In this document: one piece after another, positions 8,785 through 18,159 of the stretch | How positions within the stretch are numbered: the first letter of the stretch is position 1 | Layout of the letters: each line of letters starts with the position of its first letter | From: Flavobacterium nitratireducens | GTDB lineage: Bacteria; Bacteroidota; Bacteroidia; Flavobacteriales; Flavobacteriaceae | Assembly (NCBI RefSeq): GCF_029625335.1 | Contig: NZ_CP121111.1 | Location: forward strand, 2,928,353 to 2,992,352 | Direction: 5' to 3' | DNA: 64,000 nucleotides | Notes under the pieces: generated by a model | What the model was told of the DNA's origin: nothing | Database searches by the model: none | What the model saw: the letters and a program-made list of their open reading frames with translations, nothing else | Made by a program: the position numbers and the translations under genes

Positions 8785-9339
8785 TTAGAACATGAGTCCT
8801 GCTGATAATTGAATTGTAGAATTCTTGATATCGGCATCTTTAGAAGCTTCAGTCAATCCAAGTCCGTATCGAGCCTGAACAAATATACTTTTTGTGATAT
8901 TTAAACCTAAACCTCCTACTACACCAAATTCAAAAGTTTCAGGATTTTCCAGATTTACATTTTTTCTGTCACTCAATAAAAATGAAGCCTGAGGGCCTAA
9001 TTCCAGATTTAAACTTTTGCTTAAACCAATTTTTGCTACAACTGGAATAGAAAGATAACCTAATTCGTTTTTAAATTCCTCAACGGCATTTTTATAAGTT
9101 GCTCCTTGAGTAGAATATAAAAGTTCAGGCTGGATTGCAAAACCGTCAAACAGTTTAACTTCAGCTACTAAACCAGCGTGATAGCTTGTAATTGATTCTT
9201 TGCTTTCGAAAGCTGGAGGTGTATCTCCGTTTTGGTTTGCAAAGTTAGCTCCTCCTTTGATACCAAAATGTATTGATTGCGCTTGTACAACTGTTGTAAT
9301 GCTAAATAGCATTATTGCAACTAAGATTATTTTTTTCAT
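8785..9339 (-). CDS. Outer-membrane beta-barrel protein (porin family)
   Basis: The 184-residue protein has a signal peptide (MKKIILVAIMLFSITTVVQA, cleaved before QSIHFG). Amphipathic strands typical of the OMP_b-brl family (8-stranded OmpA/OmpX-like) follow. Landmarks are IHFGIKGGANFAN, LFDGFAIQPELLYSTQGA, LGYLSIPVVAKIG and the terminal SAGLMF with the aromatic C-terminal residue used for outer-membrane assembly. The exact role is unknown. It is a single-gene transcript, divergent from a second beta-barrel gene at 9681. Confidence 0.88.
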   Translation of the reverse strand: MKKIILVAIMLFSITTVVQAQSIHFGIKGGANFANQNGDTPPAFESKESITSYHAGLVAEVKLFDGFAIQPELLYSTQGATYKNAVEEFKNELGYLSIPVVAKIGLSKSLNLELGPQASFLLSDRKNVNLENPETFEFGVVGGLGLNITKSIFVQARYGLGLTEASKDADIKNSTIQLSAGLMF

Positions 9340-9680
9340 GGTGTTAAAAGTTTAAATTTAATTATAGATTTGAGTACGCAAGTTATAACTTCTATTGTTT
9401 AAAAATATTATATAATTCAGCGGTATTGTTTTATTTTTTTCATTTTTCAAATATATTAGCGATTATTTTGTAGGTAAAAACGTTAATTTTGTTTTAATGC
9501 TGTTTTTTTGAAAAATCACTAAATTAGGTGATATTTCAATTTGTAAGTTATTGATATATTGACTTTTATTTTTTGTGGTTAAGCTCTTTTTTTGTTGTTT
9601 TTATTCGCTTCTATATTTTTGAAATTTTTAACTTATAGTAATTCTATTACTTTTGGGTAAATATTAACAAAGTTAATAAG
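9340..9680. promoter_or_regulatory. Divergent intergenic region with two candidate -7 elements
   Basis: This 341-base, very AT-rich gap separates two divergent outer-membrane protein genes. On the minus strand TATATTTG (9448-9455) could serve the left gene with a roughly 100-base leader. On the plus strand TACTTTTG (9648-9655) sits 25 bases before the right gene. I see no ORF and no convincing hairpin. Confidence 0.45.
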
Positions 9681-10274
9681 ATGAAAAAAATTATTTTAAC
9701 AGCAATTGCTGCATTTGCTCTAGGAAATGTTTATTCTCAAGAACAAGGAAAATTTAGAGTTGGTTTGGATTTAGGTTATACTGTTCCATCTAATGGAGGT
9801 GGAGGTTTACTTTTTTCTATTGAACCAAAATTTAATATAAAAGACAATATGAATGTTGGTTTGCGTATTGGTGGAGCTGCAATGATTAGAGATATAGAAA
9901 CTGAAGGAGAAACTACTAGTGCTAAAATTTCTGCTAATGGTTCGTATGTTGGGACTTATGATTATTATTTTAATGGTTCAGGGAGTTCATTTGTTCCTTA
10001 TTTAGGTGGAGGTGTTGGTTATTATTCAATTGCGAATGTTGAATTTGACGATATAGATTCATCTTCTGATGCGACTTTAGATGCAAGTGGTAAAATGGGA
10101 GGTTTGATCAGAGGTGGTTTTGAATGGGGTAAATTTAGAATGGGATTGGAGTACAATTTCGTTCCTAAATCAGATTTACAAAATATGTCTGGTGAAAAAA
10201 TAGCTAGTGTGTCTAATACTTATTTAGGTATTCATTTAGGTTTTTACCTAGGTGGAGGGAAATGGGGAAGATAG
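9681..10274 (+). CDS. Outer-membrane beta-barrel protein
   Basis: The protein has 197 residues with a signal peptide (MKKIILTAIAAFALGNVYSQ) and a predicted small beta-barrel. Glycine/aromatic alternating strands include FRVGLDLGYTVPSNGGGGL, FVPYLGGGVGYYSI, FRMGLEYNFVPKSD and YLGIHLGFYLGGG. It resembles the OMP_b-brl family. The substrate or partner is unknown. It shares little sequence with its divergent neighbour beyond the fold. It is followed by a strong terminator. Confidence 0.85.
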   Translation: MKKIILTAIAAFALGNVYSQEQGKFRVGLDLGYTVPSNGGGGLLFSIEPKFNIKDNMNVGLRIGGAAMIRDIETEGETTSAKISANGSYVGTYDYYFNGSGSSFVPYLGGGVGYYSIANVEFDDIDSSSDATLDASGKMGGLIRGGFEWGKFRMGLEYNFVPKSDLQNMSGEKIASVSNTYLGIHLGFYLGGGKWGR

Positions 10275-10295
10275 TTTTTCAAATTTCAAAATTTC

Positions 10296-10321
10296 AAACC
10301 TCTCTTTTGAGAGGTTTTTTT
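10296..10321 (+). terminator. Terminator after the 9681-10274 gene
   Basis: The arms AAACCTCTC and GAGAGGTTT close on a TTTT loop, followed by a T run. Confidence 0.88.
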
Positions 10322-10349
10322 ATATCTATAAAAGTCGTTTATTTGTGGG

Positions 10350-11252
10350 ATGAACTGGAATTTCTATATTAAAAGCTATCAATCGTATCTCAAAATTGAA
10401 CGTGGTTTGTCAAAGAATACAGTGGCAAATTATTCTTTTGATATTGAGCGTTTGTGTTTGTTTCTTGATACGAACCAAATAGAAGTTTCGCCATTGCAAA
10501 TTAAAGAAGAAACGATTCAACAGTTTGTTTATGCTATTTCCAGTCAGGTAAATGCACGCTCTCAGGCGCGAATTATTTCTGGATTAAAAAGTTTTTTTAG
10601 TTATTTAATTTTTGAAGATTATCGGTCAGATAATCCAATGGAGTTGATTGAGTCACCAAAAACTACTCGAAAATTACCAGATACTTTATCACTGGAAGAA
10701 ATCGACGCTTTAATTGCCGCTATCGATTTGTCTTCTAAAGAAGGAGAACGTAATAGAGCTATGCTTGAAACTTTATATGGTTGTGGACTTAGAGTATCTG
10801 AATTGGTTTCGTTAAAAATATCCGATTTGTTTTTTGATGAAGGATTTATCAAGATTACCGGTAAAGGAAATAAGGAACGGTTTGTGCCTATCGCCAATTT
10901 GACTAAAAAATATATCCAGATTTATAAAGATTCAGTTAGACCTGAAATCCCTTTTAAAAAAGAATTTAGTGATACTTTGTTTTTAAATAGAAGAGGGGAA
11001 CAATTGACGCGAGCAATGGTTTTTACTATTATCAATAATCTGGCTACTCGAATAGGTTTAAAAAAGAAAATTAGTCCGCATACTTTCAGGCATTCGTTCG
11101 CTACTCATTTGTTAGAAAATGGCGCCGATTTAAGGTCGATTCAATTGATGTTAGGACACGAATCAATTACAACAACAGAAATCTATTTGCACTTAGACAG
11201 GAAGTTTTTGACTGATGTTTTGGAGAATTTTCATCCTAGAAAGAAAATGTAA
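10350..11252 (+). CDS. xerD: Site-specific tyrosine recombinase XerD
   Basis: XerD/XerC-type enzymes resolve chromosome dimers at dif. The 300 residues contain an N-terminal SAM-like core-binding domain (about 1-100) and a catalytic domain. All catalytic residues are visible: Arg148 in CGLRVSEL, Lys172 in GKGNKERF, His244 and Arg247 in HTFRHSFATHLL, His270 in LGHESI and Tyr279 in TEIYLHL. The length and the absence of any neighbouring element favour the housekeeping Xer protein over an integrase. It starts 30 bases after a terminator and ends at a convergent terminator shared with rny. Confidence 0.93.
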   Translation: MNWNFYIKSYQSYLKIERGLSKNTVANYSFDIERLCLFLDTNQIEVSPLQIKEETIQQFVYAISSQVNARSQARIISGLKSFFSYLIFEDYRSDNPMELIESPKTTRKLPDTLSLEEIDALIAAIDLSSKEGERNRAMLETLYGCGLRVSELVSLKISDLFFDEGFIKITGKGNKERFVPIANLTKKYIQIYKDSVRPEIPFKKEFSDTLFLNRRGEQLTRAMVFTIINNLATRIGLKKKISPHTFRHSFATHLLENGADLRSIQLMLGHESITTTEIYLHLDRKFLTDVLENFHPRKKM

Positions 11253-11285
11253 TTACATTCCAAAGATGAAAATTAACAGTCAATA

Positions 11286-11330
11286 AAAAACTCCAAATCC
11301 CAATTATAATTGTTGGAATTTGGAGTTTTT
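11286..11330. terminator. Bidirectional terminator between xerD and rny
   Basis: The long stem has AAAAACTCCAAAT (11286-11298) paired with ATTTGGAGTTTTT (11318-11330), with A and T runs on the two sides. It serves both convergent genes. Confidence 0.88.
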
Positions 11331-11348
11331 AAAATTAAAATTTTAATC

Positions 11349-12911
11349 TTATTTAGCAATATTTACTGCTCTTGTTTCTCTAATAACCGTTACTTTAACC
11401 TGACCTGGATAAGTCATTTCTGTTTGGATTTTTTGTGAGATTTCAAAAGATAAAGTAGCAGCGTTATCATCTGAAACTTTTTCACTTTCTACGATAACAC
11501 GTAATTCTCTACCTGCTTGAATAGCATAAGCATTTTTAACCCCTGAGAATCCGTAAGCTACATCTTCAAGATCTTTTAAACGTTGGATGTAAGAATCTAA
11601 AACTTGTCTTCTTGCGCCTGGTCTTGCACCCGAAATAGCATCACATACTTGGATAATTGGAGATAATAATGATTTCATTTCAATTTCATCGTGGTGTGCA
11701 CCAATGGCGTTGCAAACTTCTTCTTTCTCACCGTATTTTTCAGCCCATTGCATACCTAATAAAGCGTGAGGTAAATCACTTTCAGTATCTGGTACTTTTC
11801 CTATATCGTGTAATAGACCTGCTCTTTTAGCTAGTTTAACATTTAATCCTAATTCAGCAGCCATCAATCCGCAAAGTTTAGAAACTTCACGTGAGTGTTG
11901 TAGTAAGTTTTGACCATAAGAAGAACGGTATTTCATGCGTCCTACTACTTTGATTAATTCTGGGTGTAAACCGTGAATTCCTAAGTCGATTACGGTACGT
12001 TTACCTACTTCAATAATTTCGTCATCAATTTGTTTTGCCGTTTTAGCAACTACTTCTTCGATACGAGCCGGGTGAATACGTCCATCGGTTACTAATTTGT
12101 GCAAAGACAAACGAGCAATTTCTCTACGAACTGGATCAAAACAAGAAAGGATAATAGCTTCTGGAGTATCGTCAACAATAATTTCGACACCAGTAGCCGC
12201 TTCTAAAGCTCTAATGTTTCTACCTTCACGACCAATAATTCTACCCTTAACATCATCCGATTCAATATTGAATACTGATACACAATTTTCTACAGCTTCT
12301 TCTGTTCCTACTCGTTGGATTGTATTGATAATGATTTTCTTAGCCTCTTGTTGCGCAGTTAATTTAGCCTCTTCAATAGTGTCTTGGATATGCGACATTG
12401 CTTTAGTCTTAGCTTCCGCTTTTAATCCTTCTACTAATTGCTCTTTAGCTTCTTCGGCAGACAATCCAGAGATAAGCTCTAATTGTTGCAATTGGCTTTT
12501 GTGAAGTTTATCAACTTCGGCTTGTTTTTTATCTAAATGCTCCACTTTTGCCTGTAATTCGGCTGTTTTTCTTTCAAAATCGTCGTTGATTTTCTTTGCT
12601 TTAGATAATTCATTAGAAATTTGAGATTCTTTGTCTCTCGTTCTTTTTTCTACTTCAGCCACTTTTTTATCACGAGCAAGAATTACTTGTTCGTGTTCAG
12701 CTTTTAATTCGATAAACTTTTCTTTGGCTTGAAGAATTTTGTCTTTTTTTATGTTTTCAGCTTCAAGATTAGCATCTTTTAAGATAGAAGCGGCTTCTTT
12801 TTTAGCGTTTTTGATAAGGTTAGAGATGTTGCTCTTTTCTATGAATTTAGCGATGCTAAAGCCGACTGCAATACCTATAATTCCCGAAATAATAATCGTT
12901 AATATGTCCAT
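11349..12911 (-). CDS. rny: Ribonuclease Y
   Basis: RNase Y is a membrane-anchored endoribonuclease that starts mRNA decay. The 520 residues have the expected order: an N-terminal membrane helix (residues about 3-22, [19 protein letters not shown]), a long charged coiled coil to about 190, and a KH domain with [15 protein letters not shown] near 222-236. The HD domain has [10 protein letters not shown] near residue 370 and AHHDE. Length and architecture are standard. It is downstream of zapA and the 6S RNA on the same strand and ends at a bidirectional terminator. Confidence 0.97.
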   Translation of the reverse strand: MDILTIIISGIIGIAVGFSIAKFIEKSNISNLIKNAKKEAASILKDANLEAENIKKDKILQAKEKFIELKAEHEQVILARDKKVAEVEKRTRDKESQISNELSKAKKINDDFERKTAELQAKVEHLDKKQAEVDKLHKSQLQQLELISGLSAEEAKEQLVEGLKAEAKTKAMSHIQDTIEEAKLTAQQEAKKIIINTIQRVGTEEAVENCVSVFNIESDDVKGRIIGREGRNIRALEAATGVEIIVDDTPEAIILSCFDPVRREIARLSLHKLVTDGRIHPARIEEVVAKTAKQIDDEIIEVGKRTVIDLGIHGLHPELIKVVGRMKYRSSYGQNLLQHSREVSKLCGLMAAELGLNVKLAKRAGLLHDIGKVPDTESDLPHALLGMQWAEKYGEKEEVCNAIGAHHDEIEMKSLLSPIIQVCDAISGARPGARRQVLDSYIQRLKDLEDVAYGFSGVKNAYAIQAGRELRVIVESEKVSDDNAATLSFEISQKIQTEMTYPGQVKVTVIRETRAVNIAK

Positions 12912-12933
12912 GTTTGTTTAAAAATTTATATAT

Positions 12934-13096
12934 AAAAAAAGCCTACATTAAGTTGTTTGTATAAACTCGTAAAGACAAGTTTTGAGCTAACTCACTGTTC
13001 AAGCTTCCAAACTGAATTGGCTTGCTATAGTAGCGATGATTTGCTCATTTTAATTTGTTAGTGTTGAGTTTACCAAATAATTAACTAATGTAGGCA
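12934..13096 (-). ncRNA. ssrS: 6S RNA (6S-Flavo type), RNA polymerase regulator
   Basis: The gap between zapA and rny holds a roughly 155-nt structured RNA. Its ends pair perfectly: GCCTACATTA at 13095-13086 on the minus strand with TAATGTAGGC at 12950-12941. The minus strand then runs into seven T residues (12940-12934), as in an intrinsic terminator. Inside are mostly unpaired central strands and a small apical hairpin around GCTACTATAGC. This closing stem, open bubble and terminal loop is the plan of 6S RNA, which binds the housekeeping holoenzyme as an open-promoter mimic. The zapA-then-ssrS order is also seen in Escherichia coli. The identity is by structure and position, not by a covariance-model hit. 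Confidence 0.75.
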
Positions 13097-13127
13097 GTAT
13101 CTTAGTTGTTTAAAAGAACGTATATTT

Positions 13128-13415
13128 TTAGAGATTTTCGTCTAAAAAAGCATTAATTTTTTGAATTCTATCAATGGTTTCATCTGCACTGATAGCATTG
13201 TCAATTTGTTTTTGTTCCACTTGCGATGCAAACTGCAAAGCACACATGGCTAAAACATCTTGCTTGTCGCGAACAGCATAATTTTCTTCAAATTGCTTAA
13301 TCATACTATCAATTTTCTTCGAAGCACTTCTAAGTCCTTCTTCTTGACTAGGATCCACAGTCAATGGATACACACGGTCTGCAATTGATATTTTAATTTT
13401 AAGCTTTTCGTCCAT
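13128..13415 (-). CDS. zapA: Cell division protein ZapA
   Basis: ZapA bundles FtsZ filaments at the division ring. The 95-residue product begins with the typical ZapA strand (KLKIKISIADRVYPLTV) followed by EEGLRSASKKIDSMIKQFE. It ends in a helical coiled-coil half, and RDKQDVLAMCALQFASQ is the conserved block. It lies 8 bases after a small coiled-coil gene, so the two form an operon. The 6S RNA gene follows. Confidence 0.92.
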   Translation of the reverse strand: MDEKLKIKISIADRVYPLTVDPSQEEGLRSASKKIDSMIKQFEENYAVRDKQDVLAMCALQFASQVEQKQIDNAISADETIDRIQKINAFLDENL

Positions 13416-13423
13416 TGTTTATA

Positions 13424-13714
13424 CTAATCTGATAACTGCGCTATACAGTAATCAATTTCACGAATTAATGAATTTATTTTAAGCTTTGTATCTCTTTTAT
13501 TTTCTTCGCTGCCGAGTAATGAATTGGCTATTTTAAGTGTTTCATACTGTGCTTTTAAAGCTTCTATCTCTTGAGATTGATTTTGTATGATTTGTGCAGC
13601 TTTATTTAATTCGATAGTTAAATCTTGATTGTTTTTTTCTAAATTTCTTAGCTTTAGAATCAGTTTTTCAACTTTACTTTCAAGAGTATCAATTATTTCT
13701 GCAATTACACTCAT
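13424..13714 (-). CDS. Small coiled-coil protein (ZapB-like position), function unknown
   Basis: The 96-residue protein is almost entirely heptad repeats (about residues 5-70, from IIDTLESKVEKLILKLRNL onward), ending in a helical IREIDYCIAQL tail. No signal peptide or membrane segment is present. It sits directly upstream of zapA, and proteins of this type in Flavobacteriia are annotated as hypothetical. A partner role with ZapA at the division site, similar to ZapB, is plausible from size, coiled coil and position. I see no sequence proof of homology to ZapB. A TAAATTTG -7 element on the minus strand (13743-13750) lies 29 bases upstream. Confidence 0.8.
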   Translation of the reverse strand: MSVIAEIIDTLESKVEKLILKLRNLEKNNQDLTIELNKAAQIIQNQSQEIEALKAQYETLKIANSLLGSEENKRDTKLKINSLIREIDYCIAQLSD

Positions 13715-13742
13715 TATTAATCCTAATCATTACTTAATATTA

Positions 13743-13750
13743 CAAATTTA
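13743..13750 (-). promoter_or_regulatory. -7 promoter element for the coiled-coil/zapA/6S/rny block
   Basis: TAAATTTG on the minus strand lies 29 bases before the first start codon of the block. It matches TAnnTTTG, but no clear -33 TTG is seen. Confidence 0.5.
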
Positions 13751-13890
13751 GTATTAGTTTTTATTATTACAATATTTTATCGGTTTTTTTATTATAAAAT
13801 AATCAATATGTTGTACTGTAATTGGTTACAAAAAAAGTTATTTATAAAGCATTCCAAATTAGTTTTTTTATCTTAGCAAAAACGTTACGC

Positions 13891-15584
13891 ATGAGATTTT
13901 TTTATTTTTCCTATTGATTTCTAGAGTAGTTATTGCTCAAAACACTTATCCACAAGACTATTTTCAAGCACCATTGGATATTCCGATGCAGTTATCCGGT
14001 AATTTTGGTGAATTAAGACCAAATCATTTTCATGCGGGTTTTGATTTTAAAACCTTACAACGAGAAGGTCTAGAAGTTCGTGCTGCTGCTGATGGTTATA
14101 TTTCGAGAATTAAGATTTCGACTTTTGGAAACGGTAAGGCGATTTATATTAATCATCCTAATGGAATTACAACTGTTTATTGTCATTTGCAAAAAGCCTC
14201 AGGTGAAATAGAAGAATTTATAAAAAAAGCACATTATAGAGAACAGGCTTTTGAAATTGAACTTTTTCCAAAAGCCAATGAGTTGGAGGTAAAAAAAGGA
14301 CAAATAATCGCGCTTTCTGGAAATTCTGGTTCTTCAGAAGGCCCTCATTTACATTTTGAATTTAGAGATACTAAAACAGAAAAAGTCATTAATCCCCTGT
14401 TTTTTGGGTTTGATAAAAATTTTAAAGACACAAAAAAACCTGTTGTTTCAGCTGTTTATGTCTATCCATTGAATGGTACGACTGTTAATAAATCAAAAAG
14501 AGCTTTGCCTTTGAATCTTAGATTGCAAGCCGATGGAACCTATTTAGCTAATAAAGTTTTAGCAAATGGACCACTTGGTTTTGGAGTTTCTGCTGTGGAT
14601 TACGATAATGTTTCAATGAATAGAAATGGAGTGTATAAAGTACAATCCTATTTGAATGGTAAAGCAAGTTTTGGTTATCAATTTGATACCTATTCTTTTG
14701 ATGAAATGCGCTATGTTAATACGCTTATTGATTATGAGCGCTATAAAAAATCTTCTCAAAGAATCCAAAAACTGTTTATGCAATCTCCTTATGATTTGAG
14801 TATCATTAAAACGGATTCCGATTATGGGATAATAAAATTACAACCTAATTTGAATTTGACTTATCGAATTGAAGTCGCTGACTATTTTGGAAATACTACA
14901 ATCATTACTGTTCCAATTGCTTTTGATACTTCAAGTTCCATAATTGAAGGCGAAAAACCGATTGGGAATTATTTTGTAAAAGCTAAAAAAGACAATATTT
15001 TTTCTAAAGATAATATGACAGCCACTTTTTCTGCTGGAACTTTTTATGAAGATTTCACAATGAATTTTGCGGTAAATGGAAATGTGCTCACCTTACACGA
15101 TGATACAGTTCCAGTGCATAAAAATTTTGAGATAGCAATTGAAAGCAATCAATATACAGATGAACAAAAAAGCAAAGTGTATATTGCTAGCTTAGGTTCG
15201 AATGGCAAGTTAGGCTATAATTCAACAAGTGTAAATGCTAATGTGTACACTACGAGAGTTAGAACTCTTGGTAAATACACACTAGCTATGGATACAACAG
15301 TTCCTGTAATAAGTATTGCTAAACCCATAGAAGGCCTTTGGATTAGTAATTTAAAAACAATCCAATTATCTATTAGTGATAGTGGATCTGGAATTAAGTC
15401 CTACAATGGTTATTTGAATGGGAAATGGATTTTATTTGAATATGATTCTAAAACCAAGAAGATAACGCATTATTTCAGTGATGGTATTGTGGCAGAAGGA
15501 GCTAATGAGTTGAAAGTGGTAGTTACAGACCAAGTAGGTAATTCCTCTACATTTCAGACTACATTTTATAGAAGTCAAAAATAA
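13891..15584 (+). CDS. M23 family metallopeptidase with a frameshift in the signal peptide
   Basis: This is a LytM-type zinc endopeptidase that would cleave peptidoglycan crosslinks in the periplasm. The metal site is complete: HFHAGFDFKT gives the HxxxD pair and GPHLHFEFRD the HxH pair. A long C-terminal region with beta-sandwich character follows. The mature sequence (AQNTYPQDYF onward) is open from 13914. The natural ATG at 13891 is out of frame by one base. Adding one T to the seven-T tract at 13897-13903 gives MRFFLFFLLISRVVIAQ, a clean signal peptide, and a 564-residue protein. Without this the only start in frame is TTG at 13914, which leaves no usable signal. It lies 11 bases before a TonB-dependent receptor gene. 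Confidence 0.85.
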
Positions 15585-15595
15585 TTAGATAACAA

Positions 15596-18058
15596 TTGAA
15601 GAAAAGTAAGTTAGGTTATATTTTTATTGCATTTTGGATTAGTTTTTCGGCTTTGGCACAATTAGCAAAGGTGAAAGGGATTGTTCTGAATGCTAAGCAA
15701 CAGGCAGTTAGTAATGTTACTATTTCGTTTTTAGGACATGCTACCCAATCGGATGATAATGGTTATTATTCGATAAAAGTGCCTGTAAATAAAAAAATAA
15801 ATCTAGTTTTCAGTCATTTAACCTATAAAAAAGTTACTATTTCTTTGTTGTTAAAAAATAGTTCTGATTATGAATTGAATTTGGTTTTGGATGAATTTGC
15901 CGAGCAAATGGGAGAAATTATTGTTTCAAAAGATAAGACGACTCAGATACAAGGAATTACTACACTTTCAGCAGAAGTAATAAAAAAAATGCCAGGAGCT
16001 AATGCTGGAATCGAAAATGTTCTAAAAACTTTGGCTGGAGTCAATTCTAACAACGAAATGAGTACGCAATATTCTGTTCGTGGTGGGAATTATGATGAGA
16101 ATTTAGTCTATGTAAATGATGTTGAAATATACCGTCCCTTTTTAATTCGTTCTGGCCAGCAAGAGGGTTTGAGTTTTGTGAATTCGGATTTAGTTCAAAA
16201 TATCCATTTTTCTGCTGGTGGATTTCAGGCAAAATATGGTGATAAATTAGCTTCTGTTTTAGATATTACCTATCGAAATCCAACTCGATTTGGGGCTTCT
16301 TTTGAAGCGAGTTTGCTAGGTGGAAGTGTCGCAGTTGATGCTATTTCAAAAAATAAAAAATGGACTTCGGTTACCGCAGTGCGTTATCGCAACAATAGTC
16401 TATTGGTGAATAGTCAAGACACCCAAACGAATTATAGACCAACGTTTGTTGATGTTCAAACGAATGTGAATTATAAAGCTTCAGCAAAATGGGATTGGAG
16501 TTTTTTAGGGAATATTTCGCAAAATAAATACCATTACCAACCTTTAATTCGGAATACTAAATTTGGGACAATTGATAATCCGATGCAGTTAACGGTATAT
16601 TATGAAGGGCAAGAAAAAGATGCTTACACGACTTATTTTGGGGCATTAAAAACTAGTTTTCAGGCTGCCGATAATTTAAAATTTAAATTCATTAATTCGG
16701 TTTTTCATACTATTGAACAAGAGCATTTTGATATTTTGGCACAATATCTTTTAACAGACAATACGACTAGTATAGGAGCAGATACTTATGAAAGTAATTA
16801 TGCCAATGGAATAGGTTCGCAACTAAATCATGCTCGAAATGATTTAGATGCCTTGATTGTAAATAGTGAGATAAAAGGCTTTTACGATTGGAATAAATGT
16901 AATCTTGAATTTGGGGTAAAATATACTCGTGAATCGATTCGAGATCGAGTTAGAGAGTGGGAAGTTGTGGATTCGGCAGGGTTTTCGGTTAATCCACGCA
17001 TTCTTGAGTTTTCAAGAGAAGATCAGCCTGATGTTTCATTTGTAGGTCCATTGGCTCCTTATCGAAGTGTTTTTGCAACAAATTTTAATACAATTAATCG
17101 TTTTTCGGCTTATGTTCAATGGAATTCTAAAACCAATTTAGAAAAAGCCGAACTCTGGTATACTTTGGGTGCTCGAATGCAAAATTGGAATGTTACGGGT
17201 ACGAATTCTTCGGCTAATTCGCAAATGGTTGTTAGTCCTAGAGCGCAATTGGCACTCAAGCCTAATTGGAAAAAAGATATGATTTTTAGGATTTCTGGAG
17301 GTTATTATTTTCAGCCTCCTTTTTATAGAGAACTCCGAAATGCTTCGGGAGCAGTTCAGGAGGGTGTAAAAGCGCAGCAATCCGTTCATTTTGTGTTGGG
17401 GAATGATTATAATTTTAAAATGTGGAATAGACCATTTAAATTGGTTTCGGAGGTGTATTATAAAACGTTAACGAATGTCAATACCTACAGTATAGATAAT
17501 GTTAGAATTCGTTATGTAGCTAATAACAATGCAAAAGCCTATGCCCAAGGAGTTGATTTTCGATTAAATGGTGAATTTGTGCCAGGTACCGAATCTTGGT
17601 TTAGTTTTGGTTATTTAAAAACGGAAGAAAACAGTGAAAATAGAGGATATATTGCTCGCCCTACGGATCAGAGATTAAAGTTTGCGGTTTTGTTTCAAGA
17701 TTATATGCCTTCTATTCCTAGTATGCGTTTGTATTTGAATTTGGTTTATAATACTGGTTTACCTGGAGGTGCGCCTTCCTATGCAGATGCGTATCAATAC
17801 CAAAATAGGTTAAATGATTATAGAAGAGTAGATATTGGATTTTCAAAAGTATTGATTGATGCTAATTTGCCAAATAAAAAATCTTGGTTTGGGAATTTTA
17901 AAGAATTAGCTATTGGACTAGAAATATTTAATTTATTTAATAATCAAAATGCGATTACGAATACTTGGGTTCGAGATGTGTATACCAAAAACGAATATGC
18001 AGTACCCAATTATATGACAACAAGAGTATTCAATGTTAAATTGACAGCTAAGTTGTAA
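15596..18058 (+). CDS. TonB-dependent receptor with carboxypeptidase-like regulatory domain
   Basis: This outer-membrane active transporter has 820 residues. The signal peptide runs to about residue 22 (FSALA-QLAKVKG). A CarboxypepD_reg-like domain follows (about 25-100, with GIVLNAKQQAVSNVTISF). The plug (about 115-220) has VLKTLAGVNSNNEMSTQYSV and RGGNYDENLVYVNDVEIY, and the barrel ends in FNVKLTAKL. The start is TTG (15596), fixed by the Lys-Lys signal-peptide start. The substrate is unknown: no SusD partner is adjacent, which argues against a polysaccharide-utilisation role. It is probably cotranscribed with the M23 gene. Confidence 0.92.
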   Translation: MKKSKLGYIFIAFWISFSALAQLAKVKGIVLNAKQQAVSNVTISFLGHATQSDDNGYYSIKVPVNKKINLVFSHLTYKKVTISLLLKNSSDYELNLVLDEFAEQMGEIIVSKDKTTQIQGITTLSAEVIKKMPGANAGIENVLKTLAGVNSNNEMSTQYSVRGGNYDENLVYVNDVEIYRPFLIRSGQQEGLSFVNSDLVQNIHFSAGGFQAKYGDKLASVLDITYRNPTRFGASFEASLLGGSVAVDAISKNKKWTSVTAVRYRNNSLLVNSQDTQTNYRPTFVDVQTNVNYKASAKWDWSFLGNISQNKYHYQPLIRNTKFGTIDNPMQLTVYYEGQEKDAYTTYFGALKTSFQAADNLKFKFINSVFHTIEQEHFDILAQYLLTDNTTSIGADTYESNYANGIGSQLNHARNDLDALIVNSEIKGFYDWNKCNLEFGVKYTRESIRDRVREWEVVDSAGFSVNPRILEFSREDQPDVSFVGPLAPYRSVFATNFNTINRFSAYVQWNSKTNLEKAELWYTLGARMQNWNVTGTNSSANSQMVVSPRAQLALKPNWKKDMIFRISGGYYFQPPFYRELRNASGAVQEGVKAQQSVHFVLGNDYNFKMWNRPFKLVSEVYYKTLTNVNTYSIDNVRIRYVANNNAKAYAQGVDFRLNGEFVPGTESWFSFGYLKTEENSENRGYIARPTDQRLKFAVLFQDYMPSIPSMRLYLNLVYNTGLPGGAPSYADAYQYQNRLNDYRRVDIGFSKVLIDANLPNKKSWFGNFKELAIGLEIFNLFNNQNAITNTWVRDVYTKNEYAVPNYMTTRVFNVKLTAKL

Positions 18059-18129
18059 ACGCAGCAAGCAAGCTGTATTTAGGATATCATAAATTACCTT
18101 TAAAATTCAAAAGCATTTTTAAAAATCAC

Positions 18130-18137
18130 TACATTTG
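18130..18137 (+). promoter_or_regulatory. -7 promoter element (TACATTTG) for the 18160 lipoprotein gene
   Basis: TACATTTG fits TAnnTTTG and is 22 bases before the start codon. There is no obvious -33 TTG. Confidence 0.5.
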
Positions 18138-18159
18138 AAAATATTTTAATGAGAGCCCT

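Noticed and set aside
10350..11252. Phage or island integrase
   Set aside because: Size, catalytic residues and the lack of any adjacent element fit housekeeping XerD.
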